Assembly (NCBI GenBank): GCA_032207245.1
Contig: CM063509.1
Span: 55,633,502 to 55,697,501 of the forward strand
Source: Pardosa pseudoannulata
Taxonomy: Eukaryota; Arthropoda; Arachnida; Araneae; Lycosidae
Length of the DNA stretch: 64,000 bases
Reading direction: 5' to 3'
The number at the start of each line of letters is the position of its first letter. The first letter of the stretch is position 1. The position numbers were made by a program, and so were the translations under genes. The notes beneath the pieces are model-generated. The model was not told the DNA's origin and did not search any database. It saw only the letters and a list, made by a program, of their open reading frames with translations. Positions 40,641-52,683 of this stretch are shown one piece after another.

Positions 40641-43015
40641 TACAAGTAACGGTTTGTGGTGGGATGCGAAATTTGCATGTCGCAAGCGACCATCTACCCT
40701 GAGAACACTTGGTGAATCTATAAATGAATTTAGACATAAAATTTTTCTTCTACAGAATAATGATTGATACCCTTTTAATGCATTGATATCACTATTAAAC
40801 TCCATTAATTGTACTAATTTAATTAACACAAGCATACTTTTAGTAAATTCACTAGTTTTTAAAAAACCAGTTACCTTACCATTTGTATTTCTACAGTTGC
40901 TTACAACCGTAGACGATGAGTTTACATTAAAGAAAAATACATCAGATGCTGAATGCCACAGTACACCCAAGGTTTTTACTGTGTTATCACTATCTATAAT
41001 TAAGGAACTATATGACAATGAAAGTTGGTATGAATTGAGTTCAAGAGTTCGTTTGCAGTTAGAACCCCCATTTTCTCAAAACTCACTTTGAAACTGTGGA
41101 CCAACCATCTGTTGTTGAGAAACACAGCTATTGATAATTTAGCAGGTCTATTAAAAACTATGTGAAATTTGTTTAATTTTTATTGTGAACTGGATGATGT
41201 GGTAAGAAAAAGTGGAACATTAATCTCATTTTCTGCAATTAATTCCATGTGACCAACTCTGGGATAGTCTTACATGAATTTGTGGTATTGGTATACCAAT
41301 CATTATTATTAAACCGATGTTCAATTTGTAATAAACGATGCACAGCAATGTCTCTAGCTGACCCAATTTCGGCATTGGTAACACAGAATGGAAATTAGAC
41401 TGCAAACCTAACCGTCAAGTCACGAGAGGAAATATGCTTGAAATGATTTTAACATGCTATTTCTTTGTAAAATGCTTTGTTTAAGAAATCTCTTCCAATT
41501 CCCAAAATTTGTCAAGCTGAAATTCAATAGCATTTTGAGTCTTGACGAGAATTACCTAACCGAATATTGATTCTAAAGAGGATAATGAATGTCTTGGAAC
41601 ATCGAAATGTCCACTAAGCATGATTTCTCTGAATACGTCTGCACCCAACAAAATTTCTATAGGGCCAGGTTTGCCAGGTGTTTCATAATAAAATTTACTT
41701 TTTAGAAAAAAATTAATGGTATCCCAATGTTCTATTGACTGTTTTAAGATTTTTACAATGATGGTGCTATCTCGGCTAGTGGCGTGTTTATCAAATAAAG
41801 AAGTATTAGATTTAGTATGAGAAATCATAACTACTACTGAGTTTTTCAGGAACTTATATCTAATAAAAAAGCTTTACATTTTTCTGTCAAAGAGGATCTC
41901 AATATTGATACCTGGATTATAAGCAAAATCAGTAGTTCTATTGAGCACCTGAACTAATCATAGAAAACATGGTGACAAAACAACTGTACAGCATTCGTGT
42001 TGCTTGAATGCACATAACATATTTCAAAGAATTCTTTCAAAGGTAGATGATTACAGTAAGGAGATTGCAGATGGACTGGTCAGGTAGTCAGGCTTAACGA
42101 TTCTACTGATTTTATGGGAACTATCTTTCTTCTTCAGAACTTATCTCTTGGGCCAAACTAGAAATTAACTCCTCTGCCCTCATACATGAGTATTATGCTT
42201 GTTCCTCTGGTGCTATTTTGTTTGGAGCAAGCAACAGGCGCAATCAAACAGCAATTGCTAGGCTCAGTAGTAGTCAATGTGTTCTAGTGCATCAGTCGGG
42301 TTTTAAGTTTATCCTCTTTATCCAAGTTGCATCCTCACTCCAGTCCATATCTTAACATACATGTTTTGCCAGTAGAGTCAGCTATAATCCAATGCTGATC
42401 GCAGTATTCATTTTTTGAAAACATTTTGGTTCATGGACTTTATCTAGATATTACTGTCGATCATGTGGGATTAGAAACAACAAAAAAAAATTATTATTTC
42501 TGCCTTTCTAAAGAAACTCCCTTTGTGGAAGTAGAATTTTGGTAGCAGTTCAATAAGTTTTAATCATGTATCTACAGAACTATGAAATTTCCTTCAATAA
42601 TAAACAAGTTCAACACTTTGACACAAGCATTTTTCTGGACGATTTGAGGATACTTTGTCTCCGGAAATTTCTCAATGCACCCTTTTGGTTTATATTGAAA
42701 CAACAGAGGTTCAAATTCAGGGGAAGTTTGTCTAACTTTCAACTTATGAAGCTTTGAAATTCAGTTTTAATGGTGATTGCCTTACAAAAATGTTGATGCA
42801 CGGTAACACAATATCACTGTAATATTGAATTTGGACTATAAATAAGGATTTCAATTGCCATCCCTTCCTCCTACCTCAACATATGTAAATCATTTTTTAT
42901 TGTGCCGTATCTGATTAAAAAGATAAGTGAAATCCTAATCGTGCAAAGAGCGAACTTGAGCCTTCATTTCACTAAAAATAGTGAATCGGACATCAAGAAA
43001 CTGGTTATGAACCAG
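40641..43015 (-). mobile_element. Decayed BEL/Pao element joined to the Gypsy relic
   Basis: Minus strand: a protease-like region with PGPIEILLGADVF...LESIFG at 41556-41828; then EIGSARDIAVHRLLQIEHRF at about 41300-41400 and LPHHPV near 41200 (start of Pao RT); then LGVLWHSASDVFFFNV near 40960; then LNSFIDSPSVLRVDGRLRHA, an integrase zinc-finger-like block, near 40700. The RT and integrase blocks are adjacent because most of the region between them is deleted. Upstream, 41755-43015 is non-coding and shared with 27424-28450. Stops are frequent. Confidence 0.75.
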
Positions 43016-43737
43016 TAAGCACAACTATCCTTTCTGTAAAATGTCAATTTTTAAATAATGTATGCAAAACTTACAAAAACTCGATATATCCAAAGAAAAA
43101 TAAAGGTTATGATTAACATGTTGCTAATACACAAATTTTAAAAAAATATTTAAAAATACTGTAAAAAATATGAAAAAGAAACAAATCTGATTTTTTTAAT
43201 GGGACAAATTGATCTTTTAATTCTAAACTTTTAACATGAGAGTCTAAATTAAATTAATTGTTAATTTTATAAAGTTGATAATACTACACCTACCATCTAA
43301 ATCCAATAAATGCATAGTATTCTCTAGGATTCATTTTTTCATTAATATTTAAAATAATTTACTATTAACAGACAATTTTACATCTATTCAATATCTATAC
43401 TATATAGCAGAATAAGTTTACAAAGATATATTTTATGACAAATATAAAAATAAAAGCTGTGGCTTTTCTTTGAATCAATGTACGATTTGTTGCACATCTG
43501 TAGCCCCTGAGCAATTTTATTCTTTTTGCAATACATTTATTTTTTTAATTTTCAATTGAACAATGTTGAATCGAAAAGAAAAAAAAATCTGATGCGGCCA
43601 ATGGCTTCCTCGAACATTTATAAAATTACATTTTTTATTTTGTATGATGAATTATCAGACTTATCATTTGGTAAGTCATTTTTGATCATCATATCATCCC
43701 TCAAGGTTCACACTTAGGGTGCTACTTATACTACATG
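43016..43737. repeat. Partial flank module of the ZNF array
   Basis: Matches 35930-36860 and 53030-53700 (TCTAAATTAAATT..., CACCTACCATCTAAATCC). The last part matches 29790-30000. No gene. Confidence 0.6.
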
Positions 43738-44052
43738 CGAGATATGTCACAAGCGACATAAGCGTCAGAATGACCTCTAAATTCGTCATTATGATGCAGC
43801 AAAGAGGGTAATTTATCTAAGGCTGCTACCATATTACAGTTGACATATGTCACTGGGGATTTCTGCGTCATAATGACATCACAAATTGCCAGATATGGGA
43901 ATTTGGTACTATAAATTTCTCTCTCTGGCATCATTATGACGCAGAAGTCACCAGTGACATATGTCGACCGTAATATGGTAGCACCTTTAATAAATTCTCA
44001 TCTATGATGATCTCTGACGTCACATGTCGCGAGTCGCCCGTGACATATCTCG
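43738..44052. mobile_element. 315-bp foldback element
   Basis: Nearly the whole element is one inverted repeat. Outer ends are CGAGATATGTCAC and its complement. The inner arms (about 53 bp at 43824 and 43931) share TGCTACCATATTAC and CTGCGTCATAATGA. The space between the inner arms is only about 55 bp. A truncated copy lies at 30960-31025. Confidence 0.85.
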
Positions 44053-44184
44053 AGCACAACAGAGAATATCCGCCTGACGTCAGGTGCAGCAAAAATTGCA
44101 GCTCAACTTCCTTGTAGGCAAAACATTTGAATTTCGTACGGATTGTGCTTGGTATTGGGGTTTTAATTTTTCAATTATCTGAAA

Positions 44185-44360
44185 ATGGTAACAAGTTGTT
44201 GTATATATGGCTGTACTAAGCGTTTCAAAAAAGGTGAAAATATTGGATTTTATTGCATTCCTAAAGATTCTACATTGCGAATGCTTTCGATAAAACCTTT
44301 GGAAAGGCAAAACTGAACTCCAAATTCTTCGAAAATTTCCAGCAAGCATTTTTAGAATGG
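44185..44360 (+). pseudogene. THAP-type zinc-finger remnant
   Basis: From ATG 44185 the frame reads MVTSCCIYGCTKRFKKGENI, then GFYCIPKD, KPLERQN, a TGA where a conserved Trp is expected (44314-44316), then TPNSSK and SSKHF. The pattern C-x4-C near the start and C-x2-H-F at the end of about 60 residues is the THAP domain, found in THAP proteins and in P-element transposases. The Trp codon is a stop and the late cysteine is Ser. Nothing of a transposase body follows. It lies 130 bp from the foldback, so a P-like element origin is possible. Confidence 0.7.
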
Positions 44361-45482
44361 TAATAAAACGTTAACCTTACTGTAATGCAATAGATTATAT
44401 AAAATTCTTATTCTCTAAGACTTTTTTTTATTATTACATTTTTTTTCATATTTCTAATGTATTTTCTATCCTTTTGTAAGAAGTACTGTACCTATAAATG
44501 TAAATTTTTGTACTTAAAATGATCAGGTTTTTGCACATTATTAGATTCTTATTATATAACAGTTTATTGTGCCTGTTAACAAAGTAATTTTACTTTGATT
44601 ATGATACTTAACATTACTGTGTAAAGTGTTTAATTAAAAAAAATATATATATAATGTTGTCAGTGCTAAAAAAAAAAAAAATCTATTTTGAATTACTTGG
44701 ACAGTTTGATGTTTCCTTCCTCTTCCCTTAAATAAAATTTAGTTTTGTTGTATACGTAACCCATATCTAAGCTCATAAGATACCTTGAAAACAAGCTATG
44801 TTTTGCCAACGAAAAGTTGAGTTATAGTCAGAACTCGTATTTGTTTACAAATATGCACTTTCTCTATACGGTAGTGTCTCTAGTTTCGTTTAACAAAGGA
44901 TTGATAGTATTGTATTAGAGCAGCAAGGTGCTGCCATCTGCTGACGACTTGCAGTATTATAATTAGTTAAGAACTTTTATTTCATAGATATTTCCTTCGA
45001 AAGAAAAAAGTTAAACAAGGATCCACATTAAATTTTTTAAAAACAAAATGAGGCATTTCACAAGTTTCTACAATAATTGCAAAACATCTTTTGTTGTGCT
45101 GACCGTGACTTATACTCTCAATAGTGTTGCTATTTCAGCACAACTAAAATTAAAGAAAACATATTAAATGAAATTTCCTATGTATATTAACAAATACGTA
45201 GCTGAACGATTGTCAAAATATAGGCGCTCACTGCTACCACAGTTTGTGTTTTAAATCTCACTGACAGCAAATTTTTCAAGAATGATGCAAATTTATACAG
45301 ATGACTAAAAGAAAAACTTAATATTATCATAAATTTTTTAATAAAAAAAAATTCAATATACCATTAACACCGAATTTTCAATCATAAAAATATACAGGAT
45401 TATTTTTACAAATTACATATCTTAACGCATTTTACCCTGGTGGGCCCAACTGCATGTATGTAATCGTATGTATATGTATATA
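44361..45482. other. Intergenic sequence
   Basis: 44395-44560 matches 4555-4710. No gene is seen. Positions 45440-45482 hold the ATGTATATG run into which the Tigger element inserted. Confidence 0.55.
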
Positions 45483-46380
45483 CAGTGGACTCTGCTTAAT
45501 GTGATCAATTTTGGACGTGATTTTGATAACAATAAATGATATGCAGAATTAAATAAATTTACCCCCTCCTTTTAATTCACACGTGCTAAATTTCCGTGAA
45601 TTCTCTTGTAAACAATAGTTTCACACATCTTCCATTGCTAGGACCAACCATATAATCCAACAAAATCTGTTTTTCCCATATGAGTGGCTAAACTTTTTGC
45701 TTTTTGTTTCATAAGGGGTTCGCTGACTGGACCATCAAGTCCTCGAACATTTTCAAATCTTAGAGCCTTTTCAATTTGCTCATCTTTATTAGCTGTATTA
45801 CGTTTGGACTCTGTATTTGCATTTTATTTATCTCTTCTAGTAAGTTCATCACGATTTTTCAAAATTTTGCACAATAGAGGCTGAGAAATGTTTAACTGCT
45901 CTGTAGCATTGTGCTGACTCACTTCTGGTAACCTGTCATAACGATTTAAATTTCTTTTTGTTTTAATGCTTTCTGGATTCCATATCGACCAGCTGCAAGC
46001 GAGCAAGGCATAAAATGTGAATATGCTTCTTCTTATATCCGATAAGAATGTATTGACTCCTGCTTATCTGACAACCATTGACCATCAGCAGGGTGTGTGT
46101 ATTTCTGAAAAATTTCCAGAACGGGTAATACCCCACTCCTTTGGCCATTCTCCATTTCCCTAAGTGGAAGAGGAAACATTCTCAGAAATTCAAATGAAAA
46201 GAATGGTTTTCTTTTCAGTACATTGTGAATATTCCTTTGCCAGGTAAAACGAGGTTCGAAAACTGATACATTAACCAATGTAACGATCACATAAAGCGAT
46301 ACTTTATCAGGACCAAGTGATTTCGAAAACAATAAGCGATTGATAACATTAATCACGATCACATTAAGCAAAGTTCAATG
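45483..46380 (-). mobile_element. Decayed Tigger/pogo-like element
   Basis: 898 bp bounded by TA (45481-45482 and 46381-46382). Ends are CAGTGGACTCTGCTTAATG and the reverse complement of CATTGAACTTTGCTTAATG, both followed by TGATC. On the minus strand, 45640-45990 reads RYDRLPEVSQHNATEQLNIS, then KILKNRDELTRRDK, a stop, then QIEKALRFENVRGLDGPVS and KQKAKSLATHMGKTDF, which is the CENP-B-type helix-turn-helix part of pogo/Tigger transposases. The catalytic half is absent. It is inserted in the AT/GT repeat 3' of the unit F zinc-finger gene. Confidence 0.85.
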
Positions 46381-47105
46381 TATATGCATGTGTGTGTAAA
46401 GGACGTGAACACTGAAAACAATACTTTAATATTAAAATTTTTATTACTATTTATTAAAAATAGAATTGTTAAAAGATATAAATGTGGATAAAGATTTATA
46501 ACAATTATCAATCAAAAATCATTCTTATTTATTTGTTTCAAGTATAAATTTAATGATAGACTACATGTGGACCCAACATATGATGATTGAAATGAAAGAG
46601 CAGCATTTCAGACATTTTCGCTCCATGGATTCAGTAATTGGATGATGATGAAATAGGTAGTGTTAATACAGGATCCTAAATTCCACTGCAGTAATGGATT
46701 TTAAAATCATTCATAAAGGACAAAAAGCACCAGATGCTAGTCCTCTTAGTACCAAAACTTTCTGACTTTAACATTTGCTAGTCAATCAAAGTGAATAAAA
46801 GGGGTTGAAGTGGCACAATGTGAAAATCCTCTATTATAATCATATATGAAACTGTGCAGTTTCACATCACTTTAGAAAAACAGCAATATAAATAGAAAAT
46901 AAAATTGCTAAAAACTGCATACAGAATACAGTTATTTTTTGAATAAAATTTCCTTTTAAATATTAAACACAAACTTGTATCAAATTTCTCACAAATCAAT
47001 ATAAAATTAAGAATCTAATATGCTATCTTGAGAAAATGCTACTTTCATGTACATTATAAGTAAAAGGAATATACCGGCAGAGACATTCAGAAATCAATTC
47101 ATTAA
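46381..47105. repeat. 3' flank of ZNF unit F
   Basis: Homologous to 31190-31980. No gene. The minus frame at 47023-47220 is not conserved. Confidence 0.6.
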
Positions 47106-47818
47106 TACTAGATTTATGGACCGAGCCAATTTGATCACTACATATATATAAAATTTTAATATCACTTTTCAAAACATTGTTGGTTTTTAGTTGAGTAATT
47201 AAATATATGCAAACTTTCATTCCTCTTCCCTGCAGATCCCTTCATTTCGCATCATCAAATGTGGTATACCTATTTTCACGGTTGTGAGCCAATTTGACTC
47301 AGAGAATGGTTTAATAGTTAATAGCATAACATGAAATTTATTGGTTCTATCAGGCCTGGGCAACAGTCAAGTTGCACATGATTTGTTTCTCTTCTTATTC
47401 ACGCAGATGGCATCTACAAGTTTTCTACAACATTTTAGATTTAGCAGCTATTTAATGCTTGGATTCTGAATAAAGAGAAGACTCAAGTAAATATAGAGAA
47501 GAAGTTGAGAACACTTCCATTCCAATGACAGAAATTCATGCTACTGACACAGGGAAGAGTTGTCAAGTTCAACAATCATGCAAAAGAAACAGATGTAGGA
47601 ACCATTGTGCTAAATGTAATAGAAATGTTTGCGGAAAATGTGTTTCAAAAACAGATTTTATATGTAAAAAATTTTTCCATGAATTTTTTGATAATAAACA
47701 TTTTATTTAAATTAATTTGGAACTATTTTCTTTGCAAAAAACTTCAATTTTCTTGTATGAGTCAAATTGGCTCCCGTCAGTAAAAATAGGTTTATGATCA
47801 ACATCCATAAATCTAGTG
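47106..47818 (+). mobile_element. piggyBac-like element with C-terminal zinc-ribbon remnant
   Basis: 713 bp between TTAA (47102-47105) and TTAA (47819-47822). Ends are TACTAGATTTATGG and the reverse complement of CACTAGATTTATGG. A longer inverted pair lies inside: CCTATTTT...GAGCCAATTTGACTCA at 47268-47300 and its complement at 47757-47790. It carries a cysteine-rich coding remnant at 47525-47680. Confidence 0.88.
47525..47680 (+). pseudogene. piggyBac transposase C-terminal cysteine-rich domain remnant
   Basis: Plus-strand frame: GKSCQVQQSCKRNRCRNHC, then AKCNRNVCGKCVSK. The pattern of paired cysteines with basic residues before NHCAKCNRNVCGKC resembles the C-terminal zinc-binding tail of piggyBac transposases. 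The catalytic DDD body is missing upstream. The frame stays open to 47710. Confidence 0.7.
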
Positions 47819-48014
47819 TTAAAATATGTTTACCTGACTGAGTATGGAAATGAGCATTAAAATGGCATTTTTCCAAGAAAAGAAAATTCTTACATAGGTT
47901 GTAACTGTACATTATTTATGCAGTTTGCATACAAAGATGAACTTTCGAAAGGTAGAGGTCAATCATGATTTTGTATCCACATTACAGGCAAATAGTTTTT
48001 CAGCAGGAAGGTAG

Positions 48015-48662
48015 CTAAGATGGTTTCTTCCCATCATGAAAATGAAGGTGAGCTTTTAATTCAGTACTAGTAAAGAATGCTTTCTTACATACACCACATT
48101 GATATGGTTTCTCCTTAGAGTGGAAACGAAAATGAACTTTCAATGAAGCACTAGTAGAAAATGCTTTCTTACACACACTACATATATATGATTTCAACCC
48201 AGAATGAACACTGAGATGATTTTTTAACTCACGATTAGTAGAATATGCTTTCTTACACAAACTGCAAACATGTGATTTCTTTTCAGTGTGAGAAAGAAAA
48301 TGAATATCAAAGTTGCCTTTTTGAGAAAATGATTTGTTACATATACTACACGTATATGGTTTCTCTCCGGTATGAACACGAAAATGAAGTTCTAAAGCAG
48401 ATTTAGCAGAAAATGCTTTATTACATACACCACAAGCATATCGCTTCTTTCCAATATGAGAAAGAAAATGATTATTTAAGTTACCTTTTTGAGAAAATAA
48501 TTTTTTACATACACTACAAGCATATGGCTTTTCCCCAGTATGAACACGAAGATGAACATCTAAGTTACCTCTTTGAGAAAACGATTTCTTACATACACTG
48601 CAAGCAAAAGTCTTTTCTTTAGAATCTTCTGGACTAGAAGGATGAAATATGTCTGTATCCAT
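48015..48662 (-). CDS. C2H2 zinc-finger protein, 7 intact fingers (unit F)
   Basis: 215 residues from the conserved MD start at 48662 (MDTDIFHPSSPEDSKEKTF). The frame extends 19 codons further upstream, but that part is untranslated sequence in the paralogs. Seven C2H2 fingers follow, each with both cysteines and both histidines present (first finger [21 protein letters not shown] in two parts, last CGVCKKAFFTSTELK...H). Linkers are TGEKPY-like, with SHIGKKRY and SHTEKKSH variants. It ends HDGKKPS. The family acts in the nucleus as DNA-binding proteins; no effector domain is encoded in this exon. It is the only member of the array with all fingers intact, so the best candidate for a functional gene. 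Confidence 0.8.
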   Translation of the reverse strand: MDTDIFHPSSPEDSKEKTFACSVCKKSFSQRGNLDVHLRVHTGEKPYACSVCKKLFSQKGNLNNHFLSHIGKKRYACGVCNKAFSAKSALELHFRVHTGEKPYTCSICNKSFSQKGNFDIHFLSHTEKKSHVCSLCKKAYSTNRELKNHLSVHSGLKSYICSVCKKAFSTSASLKVHFRFHSKEKPYQCGVCKKAFFTSTELKAHLHFHDGKKPS

Positions 48663-50307
48663 ATCAACAGCAAACAAAATTTTGATTAATAAGCCTTTTC
48701 TAAATTTATTTTTAAGCAACTGCCAGTAAAATGCCTCTTTTAAATAATATACAGCGTACCAGTTCCTGTAGTACTTTAGAAAAATGTCACTTTCTTGATA
48801 TATAAATTTTTAATTCCAGCAAACTTAATTTATTTATTATATGTTTTTAATAATTGTGATAGTTTCTTAAATTAAATGCTATGACTGTATGAAAAATGAC
48901 AAAGACATCTCCATTTCTTTAAAGCATATATTTAATGCTGCCTTTCATATAAGATCTATATTTGTTTCAATATTAAGATTAAACACAAGTATTATAATTT
49001 TACCATTTTCTAAATCTATTTTACAGTTGTCCAAATTTCTTCCACCTGAAGTACAAACTTCTTGTGCACTAACAAATTAATAGGACATTTAGATGATCCA
49101 AGAAGCACCAAATGCAGAGAAATACTCTAAAAAAATTCAACCTGTAAAGTAACAAAAGAAATAAAATATAATGAACAAATTCTAAGTGTGAGCAGAGAGA
49201 ATAAAATTTGCCATTTTTTTACTTTGATTTATCTTCACTTCAAAAAAAGCATTTCTTTTGAAATATTTTTTTAGGCTGCGTTGTTTGACTTATGATACTT
49301 TTATAATAATCAGCTTTAGAATTTTAAAGTTAACTGTACTTAATAAATACATAAAATTAACATACTACAAATAATAAGAATCAATCATTATCCATAATTA
49401 ATCTTTGGTAACCAAATAATTCATAGTTATTGGAATATATAAGATCAGCATAAAAAAATATTAATTTCTAAGATGTGGTAACAAATTTAATTGAGGCATT
49501 AAACTTCCTATTTTAGCTTTAAATGTAATTCCACATTGTTTTCACAATTGCTAATTAAAAATGATTAACATAATTTATAGTGTGTAATTAAAATATGAAT
49601 GACACATTTGCTAAGTTGATTAGCTCTATAAAACAAAAAGTTGAAACAAGTCATAAATAGTATATATTTTTTAAAAAATTTATTTTAAATTATGTCATGA
49701 AAGGTCATAGACTGTATGGCAGAACATGTTTACTTTAACTAATGGTTTATAAAAAGTATTAGATAGCATATCCTTGAATTGTTATTACTACAATTTTTGT
49801 ATGATTAAGGAAGATAATCAATTTAATAAAATAAAATGTTTTATCTCTCCATTACACCATAGTTTAATAACGAAATATGCATGCAGCCTTAGTTAATAAA
49901 TATATAAAATAACATATTACAGATATTTAGGAATCTATCAGTTTTCAGAACCAGTCTTTGGTAACCAAAGAATTCATAGTGATTTGAATATATAATCAGC
50001 TGACTTAAAATATTAATTTCCTACAGCGTGGCAAGAAATTTGAGGTATTAACAGACATGCCAACATTAGGCACTTATGTCAGGAGCAAAAGCATGGTTTA
50101 AAATTTTAACATGCTAATTATAAATTGTACATAAGTACATATCTTATGGTTTCTGAATTTAAATTAAATTTAAAATATTTACACAGTAGTAAATTGTAAG
50201 CTGTAAATTAAAATTTATGTACTTAAAAATTTATGAGTAGCTTTTTTGGCTTCAACAACTTATTTTTTAGAACAGTGTTTCTTATAGCAACATTGACACT
50301 GATTAAA

Positions 50308-50483
50308 GGGCCGAACGATGGCCGAATGGTTAGAGTACTGGCCTTCGGAACCAGAGTTCATGGGTTCAAATCCCACTATGGCATGGATGTTCGTAGCCGT
50401 TTGAAATCGGCTTTAAGCAGTAGGTCCCGGTCTCATTAGCCCTCGTGTTGCAAAAAGTAGACCGTAGCACTCCAAAACCAAAC
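50308..50483 (+). mobile_element. tRNA-derived SINE with 11-bp TSD
   Basis: Flanked by CACTGATTAAA (50297-50307 and 50484-50494). The head GATGGCCGAATGGTTAGAG resembles an A box, and GGTTCAAATCC is a B box. The tail has GGCTTTAAGCAGTAGGTCC and CCTCGTGTTGCAAAAAGTAG and ends ACCAAAC. About 176 bp. Confidence 0.92.
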
Positions 50484-51179
50484 CACTGATTAAAATATTA
50501 GAATTTTTTTATCCTCAGGGAATCTAGAGATTGCCTACTCAAATTTGACCTAAATTCAGTTTGGTTTTTCCCCACAGTACTAAAAACTTTTAACATGCAG
50601 TATTACTGTGTGAAAAGAGTAATATTAAGCATTTTTTACTTGCAAAACTTTGTATTTAATTGCTGAATTGTAATCTTTTAGTTGCTCAAAAGTTTGATTA
50701 TTTTCCGGAGCAATATGAGGAGTTTCTGGAGATATAAAATTTTCTCATTTCTCCTGAGAATACAGAGTAGTTGGCATGTCTGCATTAAACATCCTACTTT
50801 AGCTTTAACTGTAATTCGTAACTGATTTGAATTGCTGAATAAAAATTATTATCACAGTTTAAAATGTATAACTAGCATATTAATGAAACATTAGCCAAAT
50901 TAATTCATTTCATTAAAGAAGTTGATATAAGTGAAAAATAGCATTTTTTTTTGTATAAACTTATTAATAAACATGTTTTAAAAATTTTAGTAAAAATGCA
51001 TCATAACTGCTCTATTACTGTCATGTATATTACCAGTATAATTATTTTAAACATGTATTATTCAAACTTCCAGTAACACTAAATTATAGATAAATTAAAA
51101 AAATATATATATATATATATATAAATGGCTTAAAAAATTGGTATTGTTGGATTAAACTTGGAGAGTTGCCAGGTCTACA

Positions 51180-52683
51180 CAGGGCCGTAACTAGGTCCTT
51201 TAGCGCCATGACAAAAACTGATCTGTGCTCCTACCACCCAATATAGTGAGAAAATATGTAAATGTTTTTTTCTATATCATGTATTTAGACTGAACTCAAA
51301 ATATTGTGTTGATTCTAAAAATGTTCCTAGTATATTAATTTTTTCTTCTATATTTATTTTACTGGATACTGTTGGCATTTTCAGAATTTTAAGCATAAAA
51401 TAGCCTGTTTAACTTCCAACTTAATTTTCTTAAAATCACTTATTTTCAGTTGGTTTATTTTTAATTTTCTACCGATTGCGGGAAACGCCCCTTCCTACTA
51501 TTGACATAATAGTCACAGCCAATCGGGGAATTTAGCAGCTGTAGCTTACTTGGCTCTGGAGAGAGAGCTTTATGCAAATTAGTAAGTATATATATATAGC
51601 CTCGAGAGATGTGTTCGCGTATATATGTGTTATGTTTACGTTAGGTTGTGTTTTTTTCCACATAGGAGTTCAGTTGGGAGATGAGCTTAACAGGTTGTTT
51701 CCCCTTCCCTCCAGTAAGAGTTCATTTCTGTTAAGTTTAGTTCAGTTTAGAGATGTGTTAGGGGATAGATATGTTTAGAGTTGTAATTTAAGTGTTTATG
51801 CATTGTTCTTTTGTTATGACAATAAAATTGTTATTGTTAACTGTGTTATTGCCAATTAATACAAAGGAATAGGCCAGTAAGCTTATCAAATACTTAAAAA
51901 TATTTTCGAACATTCTAGGGGTATTAGTTTGCTGATAAACTGAACAGTTTATTTGAGGGGAATATTTTTTAAAAGACGCTGAATTTTCATAAAAAATTGA
52001 AGATTTTCAAAACTTAAATTTAGTTTTAATAACTTTAATAATTTCAAAATTCAAAACGAATACCCGGATTTATATAGAGGCATGTTAAGAGTGTTTGGTA
52101 AACATTTGGTAAGAATCTATAACAAGTTTAGTCTGTAGGAGCATTTTAACATATTGTAACAAATGTACTTCGCCACAGCGCCGTGCTGCCACCTGTACAA
52201 ATACAAACACACACGTAAAAGAATACTTCCCCCCCAAAAAGTCAGTTGGCCTTACGGACTTCAGAGGCACAGCAACACTTTGACCTCCCCTGGTTCTAAT
52301 TGTGTTAACTATTTTAATTATGTATATTTTGTCTGTTTAACTTTTAATTTTTTTTTCCTTTAATTGTTTTGTGTGCAAGCTAAGATTTTATGTAATTAAA
52401 CTATATTTTGCACAGAAAAGATGTTTTCATTGAACCCCACCCTCATAATATAGCTTAGCCACAATATAAGAAAATTCATAAAACAGCAATTTTTAAACAC
52501 ATTTTGATTTAAAAAATAAAATCTGATTCTATCATTAAAAAAAAATTTTTTTTTTCAACTTTTTCTAATTTCTACTTGGGGTGAATAGTCTTCTTTTGGA
52601 CACCATTTTCCTCACAGTGCTGCATCCTAGGACTGATGTGCCCGTGGCAAATGCCACCTTTGCTACCCTTAGTTATGGCCCTG
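51180..52683. mobile_element. hAT-type element, CAGGGCC ends
   Basis: 1504 bp with inverted ends CAGGGCCGTAACTAGG and the reverse complement of CAGGGCCATAACTAAGG. Flanked by GGTCTACA (51172-51179) and GGTCTAGA (52684-52691), an 8-bp TSD with one mismatch. No transposase remnant is recognised. Two inner stretches (about 51480-51850, with a TATATATATAG box and a late AATAAAATTG, and about 52155-52440) look like solo LTRs, but I could not define their ends. Confidence 0.85.
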